Shown here one piece after another: positions 15,806 to 23,331 of a stretch of 38,828 nt of DNA. Within the stretch, counting starts at the first letter, position 1, and every line of letters begins with the position of its first letter. The notes beneath the pieces were generated by a model. That model did no database searches. It was not told where the DNA came from and saw only the letters and a program-made list of their open reading frames with translations. The translations under genes were made by a program, and so were the position numbers. Source of the stretch: DATKCA01 sp035544675 (GTDB lineage Bacteria > Acidobacteriota > Thermoanaerobaculia > Gp7-AA8); NCBI GenBank assembly GCA_035544675.1, contig DATKCA010000033.1:1-38828 (forward strand). The letters run 5' to 3'.

Positions 15806-16164
15806 CCCGCCGGCACGCCCACCGGCGTGACCGCCGCCCGATCCTCCTCGCCGGTGCGGATGCGCACCACCCGATCGACCGGCATCACGAAGATCTTGCC
15901 GTCGCCGACGTCTCCGGTTCGCGCGCCGCTGACGATCGCGGCGACGGTCGTCTCCACGAAGTGGTCCGACACGCCGATCTCGATGCGCACTTTGTCCGAC
16001 AGCTCCATCTTCACCGTGGTCCCGCGATACGTCTCCACGCGCTCGGTCTCGCCGCCGTGTCCCTGCACGCGGCTGATGGTGAGGCCGGCCACGTTGGCGC
16101 GAAACAGCTCCTCGAGGACCTGAGACAGCCGGTCGGGCCTGATGATCGCGACCACGAGTTTCAT
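15802..16164 (-). CDS. glnB: P-II family nitrogen regulator without the uridylylated tyrosine
   Basis: 120 residues. The P-II frame is clear: MKLVVAIIRP at the start, a T-loop from about residue 36 to 54, then DGKIFVMPVDRVVRIRTGEED. In the T-loop, Tyr46 (TYRG) aligns with Tyr46 of E. coli GlnB, but Tyr51, the uridylylation site, is Val51 and Gln39, used for MgATP/2-oxoglutarate, is Glu39. It therefore probably responds to effectors or another signal rather than to GlnD. It overlaps amt by 4 nt (ATGA), so it most likely controls the ammonium channel by docking to it. The last residue codon and stop lie at the edge of a heptad repeat array. Confidence 0.92.
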   Translation of the reverse strand: MKLVVAIIRPDRLSQVLEELFRANVAGLTISRVQGHGGETERVETYRGTTVKMELSDKVRIEIGVSDHFVETTVAAIVSGARTGDVGDGKIFVMPVDRVVRIRTGEEDRAAVTPVGVPAG

Positions 16165-17381
16165 TCACCCCTCCGATCCAGCAGCAGAATCGCCCCTTCG
16201 CCGCGGCTGTAGGCCTCCTCGCCGTGCTGCGTGAAGTCGAGGCCCATGCCCTCTTCGCGCGCGTCGGTGCGCAGGCGCGACACGAGGGATATGGCCTTGA
16301 CGATGACCAGCGTGACGAGGGCGCTGTAGAGAATCGTGGCCACGATGGCGAGGGCCTGCACGCCGAGCTGCCGCAGGCTGCCGTCGACTCCGGCCTGGTT
16401 CCATGAGGTCTCGGCGAGCACTCCCGTCAGCAGCGCGCCGACGATGCCTCCGACACCATGCGCGGCGACGACGTCCAGCGAGTCGTCGAGGCGCGTCCGG
16501 GCGCGATAGAGCAGCGCGTAGTAGCTGGGCATGGCGGCGAGGGCGCCGATGGCGATCGCGGAGAGCGGCCCGACGAAGCCGGCCGCGGGCGTCACGGCCA
16601 CCAGTCCGACCACGATGGCCGTGGCCGCGCCGACCGCCGTGGCCTTCCTGTTGCGGATCAGATCGAGCATGGTCCAGACCACCAGCGTGGCCGCCGGCGC
16701 GAGCATGGTGTTCACGAATGCCAGCACGGCGATCCCGTTGGCCGCCAGCGCGCTCCCGCCGTTGAAACCGAACCAGCCCAGCCAGAGCAGCCCGGCGCCG
16801 AGCAGCGTGAACGGCACGTTCTGCGGGAGGATGGCCTGCCGCGCGTAGTCCTTCCGCGTTCCCACGACGAGCGCGCACACCAGCGCCGCGGCGGCCGCGT
16901 TGATGTGCACCACCGTGCCGCCGGCGAAGTCGAGCGCTCCCAGTCTGGACAGCCACCCGCCACCCCACACCCAGTGCGCGACCGGCGCGTACACCGCCAG
17001 CGACCAGATGGTGATGAACGCCAGGTACGGGCCGAACCGCATCCGCTCGACGATCGCGCCCGAGATCAGCGCCGCCGTGACGATGGCGAACGTTCCCTGG
17101 TAGGCGAAGAACAGCAGGTGAGGAATCGTCCCTCTCGCCTCCAGGCCGATGCCGCGCAGAAACAAGTTCGCGGTGCCGCCGTCGAACGCAATCGAGTAAC
17201 CGAAGAACGCCCAGGCCAGCCCCACGAACCCGGCCGCGGAGAAGCTCATCATCAGCGTGTTGAGAGCGTTCTTCGCACGCACCAGGCCCCCGTAGAAGAA
17301 ACCGAGGGCCGGGGTCATGAGGAGGACGAGGGCGGTGGAGACGAGAAGCCAGGCCGTGTCGGCGGCGCTGATTGAAGCCAC
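16161..17381 (-). CDS. amt: Ammonium transporter Amt
   Basis: 406 residues and about eleven membrane helices. The pore twin histidines are His159 (DFAGGTVVHINAA) and His308 (VAAHGVGG). The amino end (DTAWLLVSTALVLLMTPALG) starts within the first helix without a long signal peptide. It carries ammonium across the inner membrane. The GTG start at 17379-17381 is preceded by GGAGGG at normal spacing, and a TATAAT box is 25 nt upstream, so this gene has an ordinary leader. It is followed by glnB in the classic amt-glnB arrangement. Expression may be affected by the adjacent palindrome shared with the divergent TetR gene. Confidence 0.95.
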   Translation of the reverse strand: MASISAADTAWLLVSTALVLLMTPALGFFYGGLVRAKNALNTLMMSFSAAGFVGLAWAFFGYSIAFDGGTANLFLRGIGLEARGTIPHLLFFAYQGTFAIVTAALISGAIVERMRFGPYLAFITIWSLAVYAPVAHWVWGGGWLSRLGALDFAGGTVVHINAAAAALVCALVVGTRKDYARQAILPQNVPFTLLGAGLLWLGWFGFNGGSALAANGIAVLAFVNTMLAPAATLVVWTMLDLIRNRKATAVGAATAIVVGLVAVTPAAGFVGPLSAIAIGALAAMPSYYALLYRARTRLDDSLDVVAAHGVGGIVGALLTGVLAETSWNQAGVDGSLRQLGVQALAIVATILYSALVTLVIVKAISLVSRLRTDAREEGMGLDFTQHGEEAYSRGEGAILLLDRRGE

Positions 17382-17406
17382 GGTGATCCCTCCGTGGTTT
17401 CTGATG

Positions 17407-17412
17407 ATTATA
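17407..17412 (-). promoter_or_regulatory. -10 box TATAAT of amt-glnB
   Basis: A perfect TATAAT on the minus strand; 17 bp upstream is TTAGGC (17430-17435) as a partial -35. The -35 lies inside the GTTAGCCTAAC palindrome. Confidence 0.65.
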
Positions 17413-17425
17413 GATGCAAAGATGA

Positions 17426-17436
17426 GTTAGCCTAAC
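17426..17436. promoter_or_regulatory. Palindrome GTTAGCCTAAC, candidate TetR operator
   Basis: An 11-bp perfect dyad (GTTAG, C, CTAAC) in the 63-bp gap between amt and the TetR gene. It overlaps the presumed -35 of amt and a TAGCCT box (17428-17433) that lies 11 nt before the TetR ATG. Binding of the neighbouring TetR protein is inference. Confidence 0.5.
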
Positions 17437-17444
17437 GCCGCTCC

Positions 17445-18053
17445 ATGCAGCGGGAAGAGAAGTCGGAACGAAGCCGGCGGCAGGTGCTCGACGTCGCTCT
17501 GCAGCTTTTCTCGCGACACGGATACCGCGCCACCAGCGTGCGGGACATCGCCAGGAGGGCCGGTCTCTCCACCGGCAGCCTCTACCATCACTTTCCGGAC
17601 AAGGAAGCGATCTTCAACGCCCTGCTCGACGAGCTGTGGCAGATCGCCGACAGCCGCCGCTTCCCGTTCCGCCGCGCCCTTTTGGCCGGCAACTTTCCAG
17701 ACAACCTCGAGCAGCTTGGATTCGCGGCGCGGGACAGCATCGTGGAGTTCCGCCAGTACGTGACGCTGATCTACGTCGACATGCTCGAGTTCGACGGCAC
17801 GCACATCCGCAAGTTCTACGGCGAGATGGCCCGCCACTTCGCGGAAGTGCTCGCCGAGAACGGAATGCTGGAGAAGATGCAGCGCCAGCTTCGTCCCGGC
17901 GTTCCGGCCGTGTCCGCGGTGATGCTGACGATGCGCGTCTTCTTCAGCTACTTCACCATCGAGATCCTATTCAACGTCCCGGAGCCTTTCGGCAAGAACT
18001 CCACCGAGGTGGTCAAGGACATCGCGGATGTCCTGCGGAATGGAATGATCTGA
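17445..18053 (+). CDS. TetR family transcriptional regulator
   Basis: 202 residues. The amino part is a TetR DNA-binding domain: VLDVALQLFSRHGYRATSVR, then DIARRAGLSTGSLYHHF (about 34-50). The remainder is an all-helical ligand and dimer domain with no recognisable ligand signature. It likely represses its own promoter, and possibly amt, through the palindrome just upstream. The M14 carboxypeptidase gene follows after 15 nt and is probably in the same transcript. The ATG at 17445 has no Shine-Dalgarno. Confidence 0.9.
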   Translation: MQREEKSERSRRQVLDVALQLFSRHGYRATSVRDIARRAGLSTGSLYHHFPDKEAIFNALLDELWQIADSRRFPFRRALLAGNFPDNLEQLGFAARDSIVEFRQYVTLIYVDMLEFDGTHIRKFYGEMARHFAEVLAENGMLEKMQRQLRPGVPAVSAVMLTMRVFFSYFTIEILFNVPEPFGKNSTEVVKDIADVLRNGMI

Positions 18054-18068
18054 TGTGACAGGAGAATC

Positions 18069-20885
18069 ATGAAAAGACTACTGACCCTGCTCCTCTTCGC
18101 CACGACACTCGTCGCCCAGCCGGTAGACGACGAATACACGAAGCAGATTCGCGCGTTCACGACCGGGCCGCAGTTCATGACCGACCTCGTCGATCATCTG
18201 CCCGCCTCCGACCGCGTTCCCTCGCCCCTCCGGTTCCACGGCTACATCGCCGGCGCCGAGAACCGCCTGACCTACGCGGAGGACGTCTACCGCTACATGC
18301 GCGCGGTGGAGGCGGCCACCCCCCGCGTGAGAGTGTTCCCGATCGGAAAGAGCGAAGAGGGGCGGGAGATGATCCTCGTGGCCGTGTCCGACGAGGCCAA
18401 CCTGGCCGCGCTCGACCGCTACAAGGACATCACCCGGCGCCTCAGCGATCCCCGGAAGATCAGCGATGCCGATGCCGCGGCGCTCATCGCCGAGGGGAAG
18501 CCGATGTATTACGCCACCGGGGCGATGCATTCCCCGGAGACCGGCAGCCCGGAGATGCTGATGGAGCTGGTGTACCGGCTGGCCGTCGAGGAGACGCCGC
18601 TGATCCAGAACATCCGCAGGAACGTGATCGCGCTCTTCACGCCGGTCCTGGAAGTGGACGGGCGCAATCGCATGGTGGACCTGTGGCGTTACCGGCAGGC
18701 CAATCCCAACGTACCCACGCCGCCCCTCATCTACTGGGGCCATTACGTCGCTCACGACAACAATCGCGACAACATCGGCCTGGCGCTGAACCTGAGCCGC
18801 AACGTGATGAAAGCCTATTTCGACTTTCATCCGCAGGTGATCCACGACCTGCACGAGTCGATACCGTTCCTCTATGCGTCGACCGGCACCGGGCCGTACA
18901 ACCCCGCGCTCGATCCGCTCATGATCGATGAGTGGCATCGCATGGCCTATCACGAGGTCAACGAGCTGACGCAGCGCGGGCTCCCCGGCATCTGGACGCA
19001 CGGCTTCTACGACGGCTGGGCTCCCAACTACATGTTCTGGATCGGGATGGGCCACAACACGATCGGCCGCTTCTACGAGACGTTCGGCAACCGCTGGCCA
19101 ACTACTGAAACGCGCATCGTCCGCGACGCCAGCGAGCGGGCCTGGTACCGGCCCAATCCTCCGCTGGCGCAGGTGCGATGGTCGCTCCGCAACAACGTCA
19201 ACTTCTCGCAGAGCGGCGTCCTCCTGGCGCTGTCGGACATGGCCAGGAACCGCGAGCACTTCCTCAAGCAGTTCTGGACTCTGTCGAAGCGCTCTGTGGC
19301 CAAGGCGGCGAACGAAGGGCCGGCCGCGTACGTCATCGACGGCGCGCAGAAGCGGCAGGGCAACGTCCGCGAGCTGCTGACGGTGCTCAGCGGCCATGGC
19401 ATCGAGATTCACGTCGCCGACGCCGCGTTCAGTCTGGCGCCTGGGTGGCCGCCCCCGAAAGACAAGGAGAAGCAGGAGGAGAAGGTCAGCTTCGCGAAAG
19501 GCAGCTACGTGATCCGGATGGACCAGCCGTACAGCCGCCTGGCCGACACGCTCCTCGACGTGCAGTACGTCCGCCCCGACGAGCGGGTGTACGACGACAC
19601 CGGCTGGACGCTGGGATACCTGAAGAACGTCGACGTCCGCCGCATCGCAAACGCCGAGGTGCTGAAGGTGTCGATGAAGCCGTGGACTCCTCCGGCCACG
19701 GCCGCCCTGGCCATCGACGGCGGGCGTCTCCACGCGGTCGAGAACGCCGCCGACATCTCCCTGGCCCGCCTCCGCTTCGCGAACCCGAGCGCGAAGATGT
19801 CCGTGGCCGAGGAAGAGTTCACGTCGAAGGGGAGGAAGTTCCCGCCCGGCACGGTCATCGTCGAGGGAACGGTGGCCGGAGCGACGCCGCTCGACGCCAT
19901 GCCGAAGGTGGGCACGCGCGACCTCCGCGCCCCGCGCATCGCCCTCCTTCACAGCTGGCTGCGCACCCAGGACGAAGGCTGGTACCGCCTCGGCCTGGAG
20001 AGCCTCGGAGTTCCTTACACGTACATCTGCACGCAGGACGTGGGGACCGGCGCGAACCTGCGCGACCGCTTCGACGTGATCATCTTCCCGCCCGTCGGCG
20101 GCGGCGGCGACATCGTGAACGGCCTGCCCCCCGGTCCTCCCCTTCCCTGGAAGAAGACCGAGCTCACTCCGAACCTCGGCGGCATCGACGAGACCGACGA
20201 CATGCGTCCGGGCCTGGGACTCTCCGGCGTCGCGGCGCTGACGCGATTCGTCGAGGACGGCGGCCTGCTCATCACCGTGCGCGACACCGCGGTGTGGGCG
20301 ATCGACTACGGGCTGGTGCGCTGGGTCCGCGTGACGCCCTCCACGAAGCTGAAAGCGCCGGGAACGATCGTCAGCGCCACCGTCACCGACAAAAAGAGTC
20401 CGGTGGCCTGGGGATACGACGAGAAGCTGCCGGTGTACTACTCCGGATCGCCGATCTTCACCGTCGGATATCGCAACGAGCCGCCGGTCCGCGACTCCCG
20501 ACCCAGCGGCCGGGGGGGCAAGAACGATCCCGACATTCCACAGGGCCGTGGATACGTCGAGCTGCCGGAGCGACCGAAGCCCGGGCCCGGCGAAGAAGGC
20601 TTCATGCTTCCCGAAGATGCGCCGTGGAACGTGGAAGCGTATCTGCCGCGGCCGGAGGATCGCCCGCGCGTGATCGTCAGCTTTGCCGCCAAGGCCGAGG
20701 AGCTGCCGCTGTCGGGCATGCTCGACGGTGGCGAGGACATCGCCGGCAAGCCGGTGGTCATCGCCGCGCCGCGCGGTCGCGGCCACGTGCTGCTCTTCGC
20801 CAACAACCCGATGTGGCGGATGAACACGCAGGGCTCCTACGCGCTGGTGATGAACGCCATCATGAACTGGGATTCTCTGCGGTGA
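18069..20885 (+). CDS. Secreted M14 family zinc carboxypeptidase, large form
   Basis: 938 residues. Signal peptide 1-17 (LLTLLLFATTLVAQ). The M14 catalytic domain occupies about 60-400: zinc ligands His154 and Glu157 in MHSPETGS and His262 in HDLHES; NRDN at 232-235 contains the substrate-binding Asn-Arg type motif. The long carboxyl half (about 420-938) includes a segment with a glutamine-amidotransferase-like look (RAPRIALLHSW, GLLITVRDTAVW) and ends TQGSYALVMNAIMNWDSL. It removes carboxyl-terminal residues from peptides or cell-wall peptides outside the cytoplasm. The ATG follows CAGGAG at normal spacing. A 902-codon frame on the opposite strand here is a shadow. Confidence 0.9.
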   Translation: MKRLLTLLLFATTLVAQPVDDEYTKQIRAFTTGPQFMTDLVDHLPASDRVPSPLRFHGYIAGAENRLTYAEDVYRYMRAVEAATPRVRVFPIGKSEEGREMILVAVSDEANLAALDRYKDITRRLSDPRKISDADAAALIAEGKPMYYATGAMHSPETGSPEMLMELVYRLAVEETPLIQNIRRNVIALFTPVLEVDGRNRMVDLWRYRQANPNVPTPPLIYWGHYVAHDNNRDNIGLALNLSRNVMKAYFDFHPQVIHDLHESIPFLYASTGTGPYNPALDPLMIDEWHRMAYHEVNELTQRGLPGIWTHGFYDGWAPNYMFWIGMGHNTIGRFYETFGNRWPTTETRIVRDASERAWYRPNPPLAQVRWSLRNNVNFSQSGVLLALSDMARNREHFLKQFWTLSKRSVAKAANEGPAAYVIDGAQKRQGNVRELLTVLSGHGIEIHVADAAFSLAPGWPPPKDKEKQEEKVSFAKGSYVIRMDQPYSRLADTLLDVQYVRPDERVYDDTGWTLGYLKNVDVRRIANAEVLKVSMKPWTPPATAALAIDGGRLHAVENAADISLARLRFANPSAKMSVAEEEFTSKGRKFPPGTVIVEGTVAGATPLDAMPKVGTRDLRAPRIALLHSWLRTQDEGWYRLGLESLGVPYTYICTQDVGTGANLRDRFDVIIFPPVGGGGDIVNGLPPGPPLPWKKTELTPNLGGIDETDDMRPGLGLSGVAALTRFVEDGGLLITVRDTAVWAIDYGLVRWVRVTPSTKLKAPGTIVSATVTDKKSPVAWGYDEKLPVYYSGSPIFTVGYRNEPPVRDSRPSGRGGKNDPDIPQGRGYVELPERPKPGPGEEGFMLPEDAPWNVEAYLPRPEDRPRVIVSFAAKAEELPLSGMLDGGEDIAGKPVVIAAPRGRGHVLLFANNPMWRMNTQGSYALVMNAIMNWDSLR

Positions 20886-20894
20886 TCGAAGACA

Positions 20895-20950
20895 ATGGAG
20901 GGGCGGGTGTCCTCACCCGCCCGGCGCCGGTGAGGAGACCGGCGCTCCAT
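20895..20950. repeat. Compound hairpin element (GGCGCTCCAT family, copy 4)
   Basis: ATGGAG at 20895 and CTCCAT at 20945 bracket two hairpins: GGGCGGGTG/CACCCGCCC (20901-20909 with 20914-20922) and GCGCCGGT/ACCGGCGC with a GAGGAG loop. It separates two co-directional genes and can act as a terminator for the M14 gene. Confidence 0.7.
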
Positions 20951-20957
20951 TCCGCGA

Positions 20958-21698
20958 ATGTGGGCGCCTGATCAATACGAGCGATTCAAGGAGGAGCGGC
21001 GCCAGCCGTTCCTCGACCTTTTGTCGCTCATCGAGCACCGGCCCAGGATGCACGTGGTCGATCTCGGCTGCGGTACGGGCGAGCTGACCCGCGAGCTGCA
21101 CGATCACCTGAGCGCCGAGGAGACGATGGGGATCGACAACTCGGAGACAATGCTGCTCAAGTCGGGGACGTTCGCCAATCAGGTGCTCCGTTTCTCCCAG
21201 GGCGACATCGAGGCGTTCGTCACGGACCGCCCGTTCGATCTGGTCTTTTCGAACGCTGCGCTGCACTGGGTCCCCGATCACGAGCGGCTGTTCACGCGGC
21301 TGGTCAGCTTTCTGACGCCGCGCGGGCAGATGGCGATCCAGATGCCGGCCAACGACGACCATCCTTCGCATTGCACGGCGGCCGAGATCGCGCAGAAGCT
21401 CGGGGTCGCGGCCAGGCCCGACCACATCCTCCCGCTCGAGAGATACTCATCGCTGCTGCATCACCTCGGATTCAAGCGGCAGCAGGTGAGGATGCAGGTC
21501 TACGGTCACGAGCTGCCGGCGTCTTCGGATGTGGTGGAGTGGGTGCGCGGCGCGCTGCTCACCGATTACGAGGAACGGCTGGGCACGCGCTATCCCGAGT
21601 TCCTGGAGCTGTACACCAGAGAGCTGATGAAGCGCCTGGGCGACCACACGCCGTACTTCTACACGTACAAGCGCGTGCTGATGTGGGCCACGTTCTAG
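20958..21698 (+). CDS. tam: Trans-aconitate 2-methyltransferase-like SAM methyltransferase
   Basis: 246 residues. It starts MWAPDQYERFKEERRQPFLD, close to the WNPxxYxxFxxERxRP start of Tam; motif I VVDLGCGTGELT is at about 35-46, followed by GIDNSETML, then NAALHWVPDHERLF and MAIQMPAN, each with a Tam counterpart. Tam methylates trans-aconitate, which otherwise inhibits aconitase. Identity as true Tam rather than a related class I methyltransferase is likely but not certain. The ATG lies 7 nt after the palindromic element, with no Shine-Dalgarno. It converges on the anti-sigma gene with a 4-bp gap. Confidence 0.78.
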   Translation: MWAPDQYERFKEERRQPFLDLLSLIEHRPRMHVVDLGCGTGELTRELHDHLSAEETMGIDNSETMLLKSGTFANQVLRFSQGDIEAFVTDRPFDLVFSNAALHWVPDHERLFTRLVSFLTPRGQMAIQMPANDDHPSHCTAAEIAQKLGVAARPDHILPLERYSSLLHHLGFKRQQVRMQVYGHELPASSDVVEWVRGALLTDYEERLGTRYPEFLELYTRELMKRLGDHTPYFYTYKRVLMWATF

Positions 21699-21702
21699 AC
21701 GC

Positions 21703-22179
21703 CTACTCCTCGGCCAGGATCGTGTGCAGCGCCAGCATGAACGTCGCCGAGCCGAGGATGACGACCGAGGCCACGAGAGTCATGGGGATGGAAGAGGCGC
21801 CGGAGATCCCCTCCGCTACATGCGACGGCGCGAAGCTGAGAATGGTGCGCTGGATCTCGGCCCACTTCCACGTCAGCATCCCGGCCCAGGCCGCGGCCAC
21901 GCTCAGGTACGCGACGATCTGCATGACGTTGATAGGACGGGAGACGCGATCGACGACCGTGGTGCCGCGCATCAGTTGCGCCTTCACCCAGATCACGCTG
22001 GCGGGCGGAAGAGCGGGCTGGCGCTGATCCGCGCGCGCGAAACGCGACATGAACGGCGCGATCGCGGCCGCGGCGCGGCAGTCTGCGCACGTCTCGACGT
22101 GCTCCCGCAGCGCCGCGCTCCACTTGTCCTCGGCCGCTGCCCTGCGGATGTGAGGCTCATGCCGGCAGCCCTCGCTCAT
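21703..22179 (-). CDS. Zinc-finger anti-sigma factor, membrane bound
   Basis: 158 residues. The anti-sigma zinc motif HX3CX2C is present as His27, Cys31 and Cys34 (HVETCADC). Two or three hydrophobic stretches follow, including VMQIVAYLSVAAAWAGML and SIPMTLVASVVILGSATFML, so the protein is anchored in the inner membrane with the zinc domain in the cytoplasm. It presumably holds the ECF sigma factor encoded just upstream, with which it shares a 4-nt ATGA overlap. The external sensing part is very small. Confidence 0.82.
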   Translation of the reverse strand: MSEGCRHEPHIRRAAAEDKWSAALREHVETCADCRAAAAIAPFMSRFARADQRQPALPPASVIWVKAQLMRGTTVVDRVSRPINVMQIVAYLSVAAAWAGMLTWKWAEIQRTILSFAPSHVAEGISGASSIPMTLVASVVILGSATFMLALHTILAEE

Positions 22180-22751
22180 CCGAGCACCTCCGGTCCGATG
22201 CCGCGCCGCGTCAGCAGCTCGGCGAGATGCCTGCGCGCACGGAACAGCAGCACGCGCACGCTCTTCGGTTTCACGCCCAGGGCCGCGCTGATCTCGGCGT
22301 GGTCGGATTCCTCGACGTGGGCGAGCCAGAGCAGCGCCCGCTCCTGCGGTTTCAGCTCGGAGAAGGCCCGCGACATGTCGTGACGCAGATCGCTCTGCGT
22401 TGCGCCGCCGATGCTGGTCATCTCGGCAATCTGCTCCCGCTCCAGACGCCGCTTGTTCTCGCGGAAGTAGTCGAGGGCCAGATTGGTCGCGGTGCGGAAG
22501 ATGTAACGGCGCATGTGGTCGTCGGACTCGAGCTCCGGATTCGCGCGCAGGAATCGGAAGAACGATTTCTGCAGCAGGTCGTCCGCCGCCGCGGCGTCAC
22601 CGGTCAGGCGGTGGAGATAGCCCCAAAGGCTCCCCGCCGTCTTGCGATAGAAGAGCTCGAATCTTGCCTCGTCCATCGGCCTAATCGGCGTTCGCTGGCC
22701 GCTCGACGTGCCGGCCAGCGGCAGCTGGAATGCGAGAGTCTGCGCGGTCAT
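22176..22751 (-). CDS. ECF-type RNA polymerase sigma factor
   Basis: 191 residues. Region 2 covers about 29-100 (FELFYRKTAGSLWGYLHRLT, then YIFRTATNLALDYFRENKRR) and region 4 about 125-185 (LKPQERALLWLAHVEESDH, KPKSVRVLLFRARRHL). It directs polymerase to a small regulon and is likely inactive while held by the anti-sigma factor. The ATG at 22751 lies 3 nt after the stop of the upstream membrane protein gene; a second ATG at residue 26 would also keep both regions. No self-promoter with a clear ECF pattern was recognised upstream of the operon. Confidence 0.9.
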   Translation of the reverse strand: MTAQTLAFQLPLAGTSSGQRTPIRPMDEARFELFYRKTAGSLWGYLHRLTGDAAAADDLLQKSFFRFLRANPELESDDHMRRYIFRTATNLALDYFRENKRRLEREQIAEMTSIGGATQSDLRHDMSRAFSELKPQERALLWLAHVEESDHAEISAALGVKPKSVRVLLFRARRHLAELLTRRGIGPEVLG

Positions 22752-22754
22752 GAA

Positions 22755-23195
22755 TCACCCGTGACGCGCCGGCTCCTCAGCGAGGAGCTTGCGGCTCATG
22801 CCCAAGCTGATGAACGTGGCCACGAGGTGGCCTACCCCGAGCGCCAGAAGGAGGACCGCCGGTACGGTGAAGCCTTCCTCGTCGAAGAAAATCCAGAGGA
22901 ACAGGAACCCCAGTCCCAGGAAGCTGAGAAGAACGGCGCGCCGGACGCCGGTGAGGATTCGCTCCTTCGAGGACTTCATCGCCCCGGTCTGGACTCCGTC
23001 CACGAACTCCCGGCCGGCCGGGCTCTGGAGAAACTCGACCAGCTCCGGAGTCGAGCCGAACCGCTCGATGAGCTTGGTTTGCACTTCGGCCTGAAGCTCC
23101 AGCCTCCGCTGCCGTGTCCGCCACCAGGCCACGACGATGGAGATCAACATCAGATTGCCGAATACGATGGCGAAGATTGCGATCAACTCACCCAA
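22755..23195 (-). CDS. Small membrane protein leading the sigma/anti-sigma operon
   Basis: 146 residues. One amino-terminal helix (MGELIAIFAIVFGNLMLISIVVAWW), a charged segment of about 55 residues (QRRLELQAEVQTKLIERFG), then two helices (AVLLSFLGLGFLFLWIFF and AVLLLALGVGHLVATFISL). No known family recognised. The TTG at 23193-23195 is the start because GGGAGG lies at proper distance and the protein begins there with a membrane helix. Its position 3 nt ahead of the sigma gene suggests it senses envelope state or is a target of the same circuit; this is inference. Confidence 0.7.
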   Translation of the reverse strand: MGELIAIFAIVFGNLMLISIVVAWWRTRQRRLELQAEVQTKLIERFGSTPELVEFLQSPAGREFVDGVQTGAMKSSKERILTGVRRAVLLSFLGLGFLFLWIFFDEEGFTVPAVLLLALGVGHLVATFISLGMSRKLLAEEPARHG

Positions 23196-23282
23196 AGGAA
23201 CCTCCCATTGCTGTGGCTAATACGGCTGGGGGGCGGGAATGGTTAACAAGGGCCTCGGGCCTCCCGAGCCGCGCCGGGTTCC

Positions 23283-23310
23283 CGGAGCCCCGAGCCCGGA
23301 GCCCGGAGCC
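23283..23310. repeat. Heptad array (CGGAGCC unit) upstream of the PilZ gene
   Basis: Four consecutive heptads: CGGAGCC, CCGAGCC, CGGAGCC, CGGAGCC. A decayed 7-bp rhythm extends upstream to about 23255. Unlike the other arrays it lies between divergent genes, just before the PilZ promoter. Confidence 0.6.
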
Positions 23311-23314
23311 CTGA

Positions 23315-23320
23315 TAGACT
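23315..23320 (+). promoter_or_regulatory. -10 box TAGACT of the PilZ gene
   Basis: TAGACT ends 11 nt before the ATG at 23332. GGAG lies 4 nt before the ATG, too short a leader for certain use. Confidence 0.45.
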
Positions 23321-23331
23321 CGCCGGAGAAA

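Noticed and set aside
17407..17436. A nitrogen-regulated sigma-54 promoter for amt
   Set aside because: No GG and GC elements with the 10-bp spacing were seen; a clear TATAAT box is present instead.
18078..20786. A 902-codon open frame on the minus strand opposite the M14 carboxypeptidase
   Set aside because: The plus-strand frame has a signal peptide, zinc ligands and a Shine-Dalgarno site. High GC at third positions leaves the opposite strand free of stops; its translation is low-complexity Arg/His/Val without family motifs.
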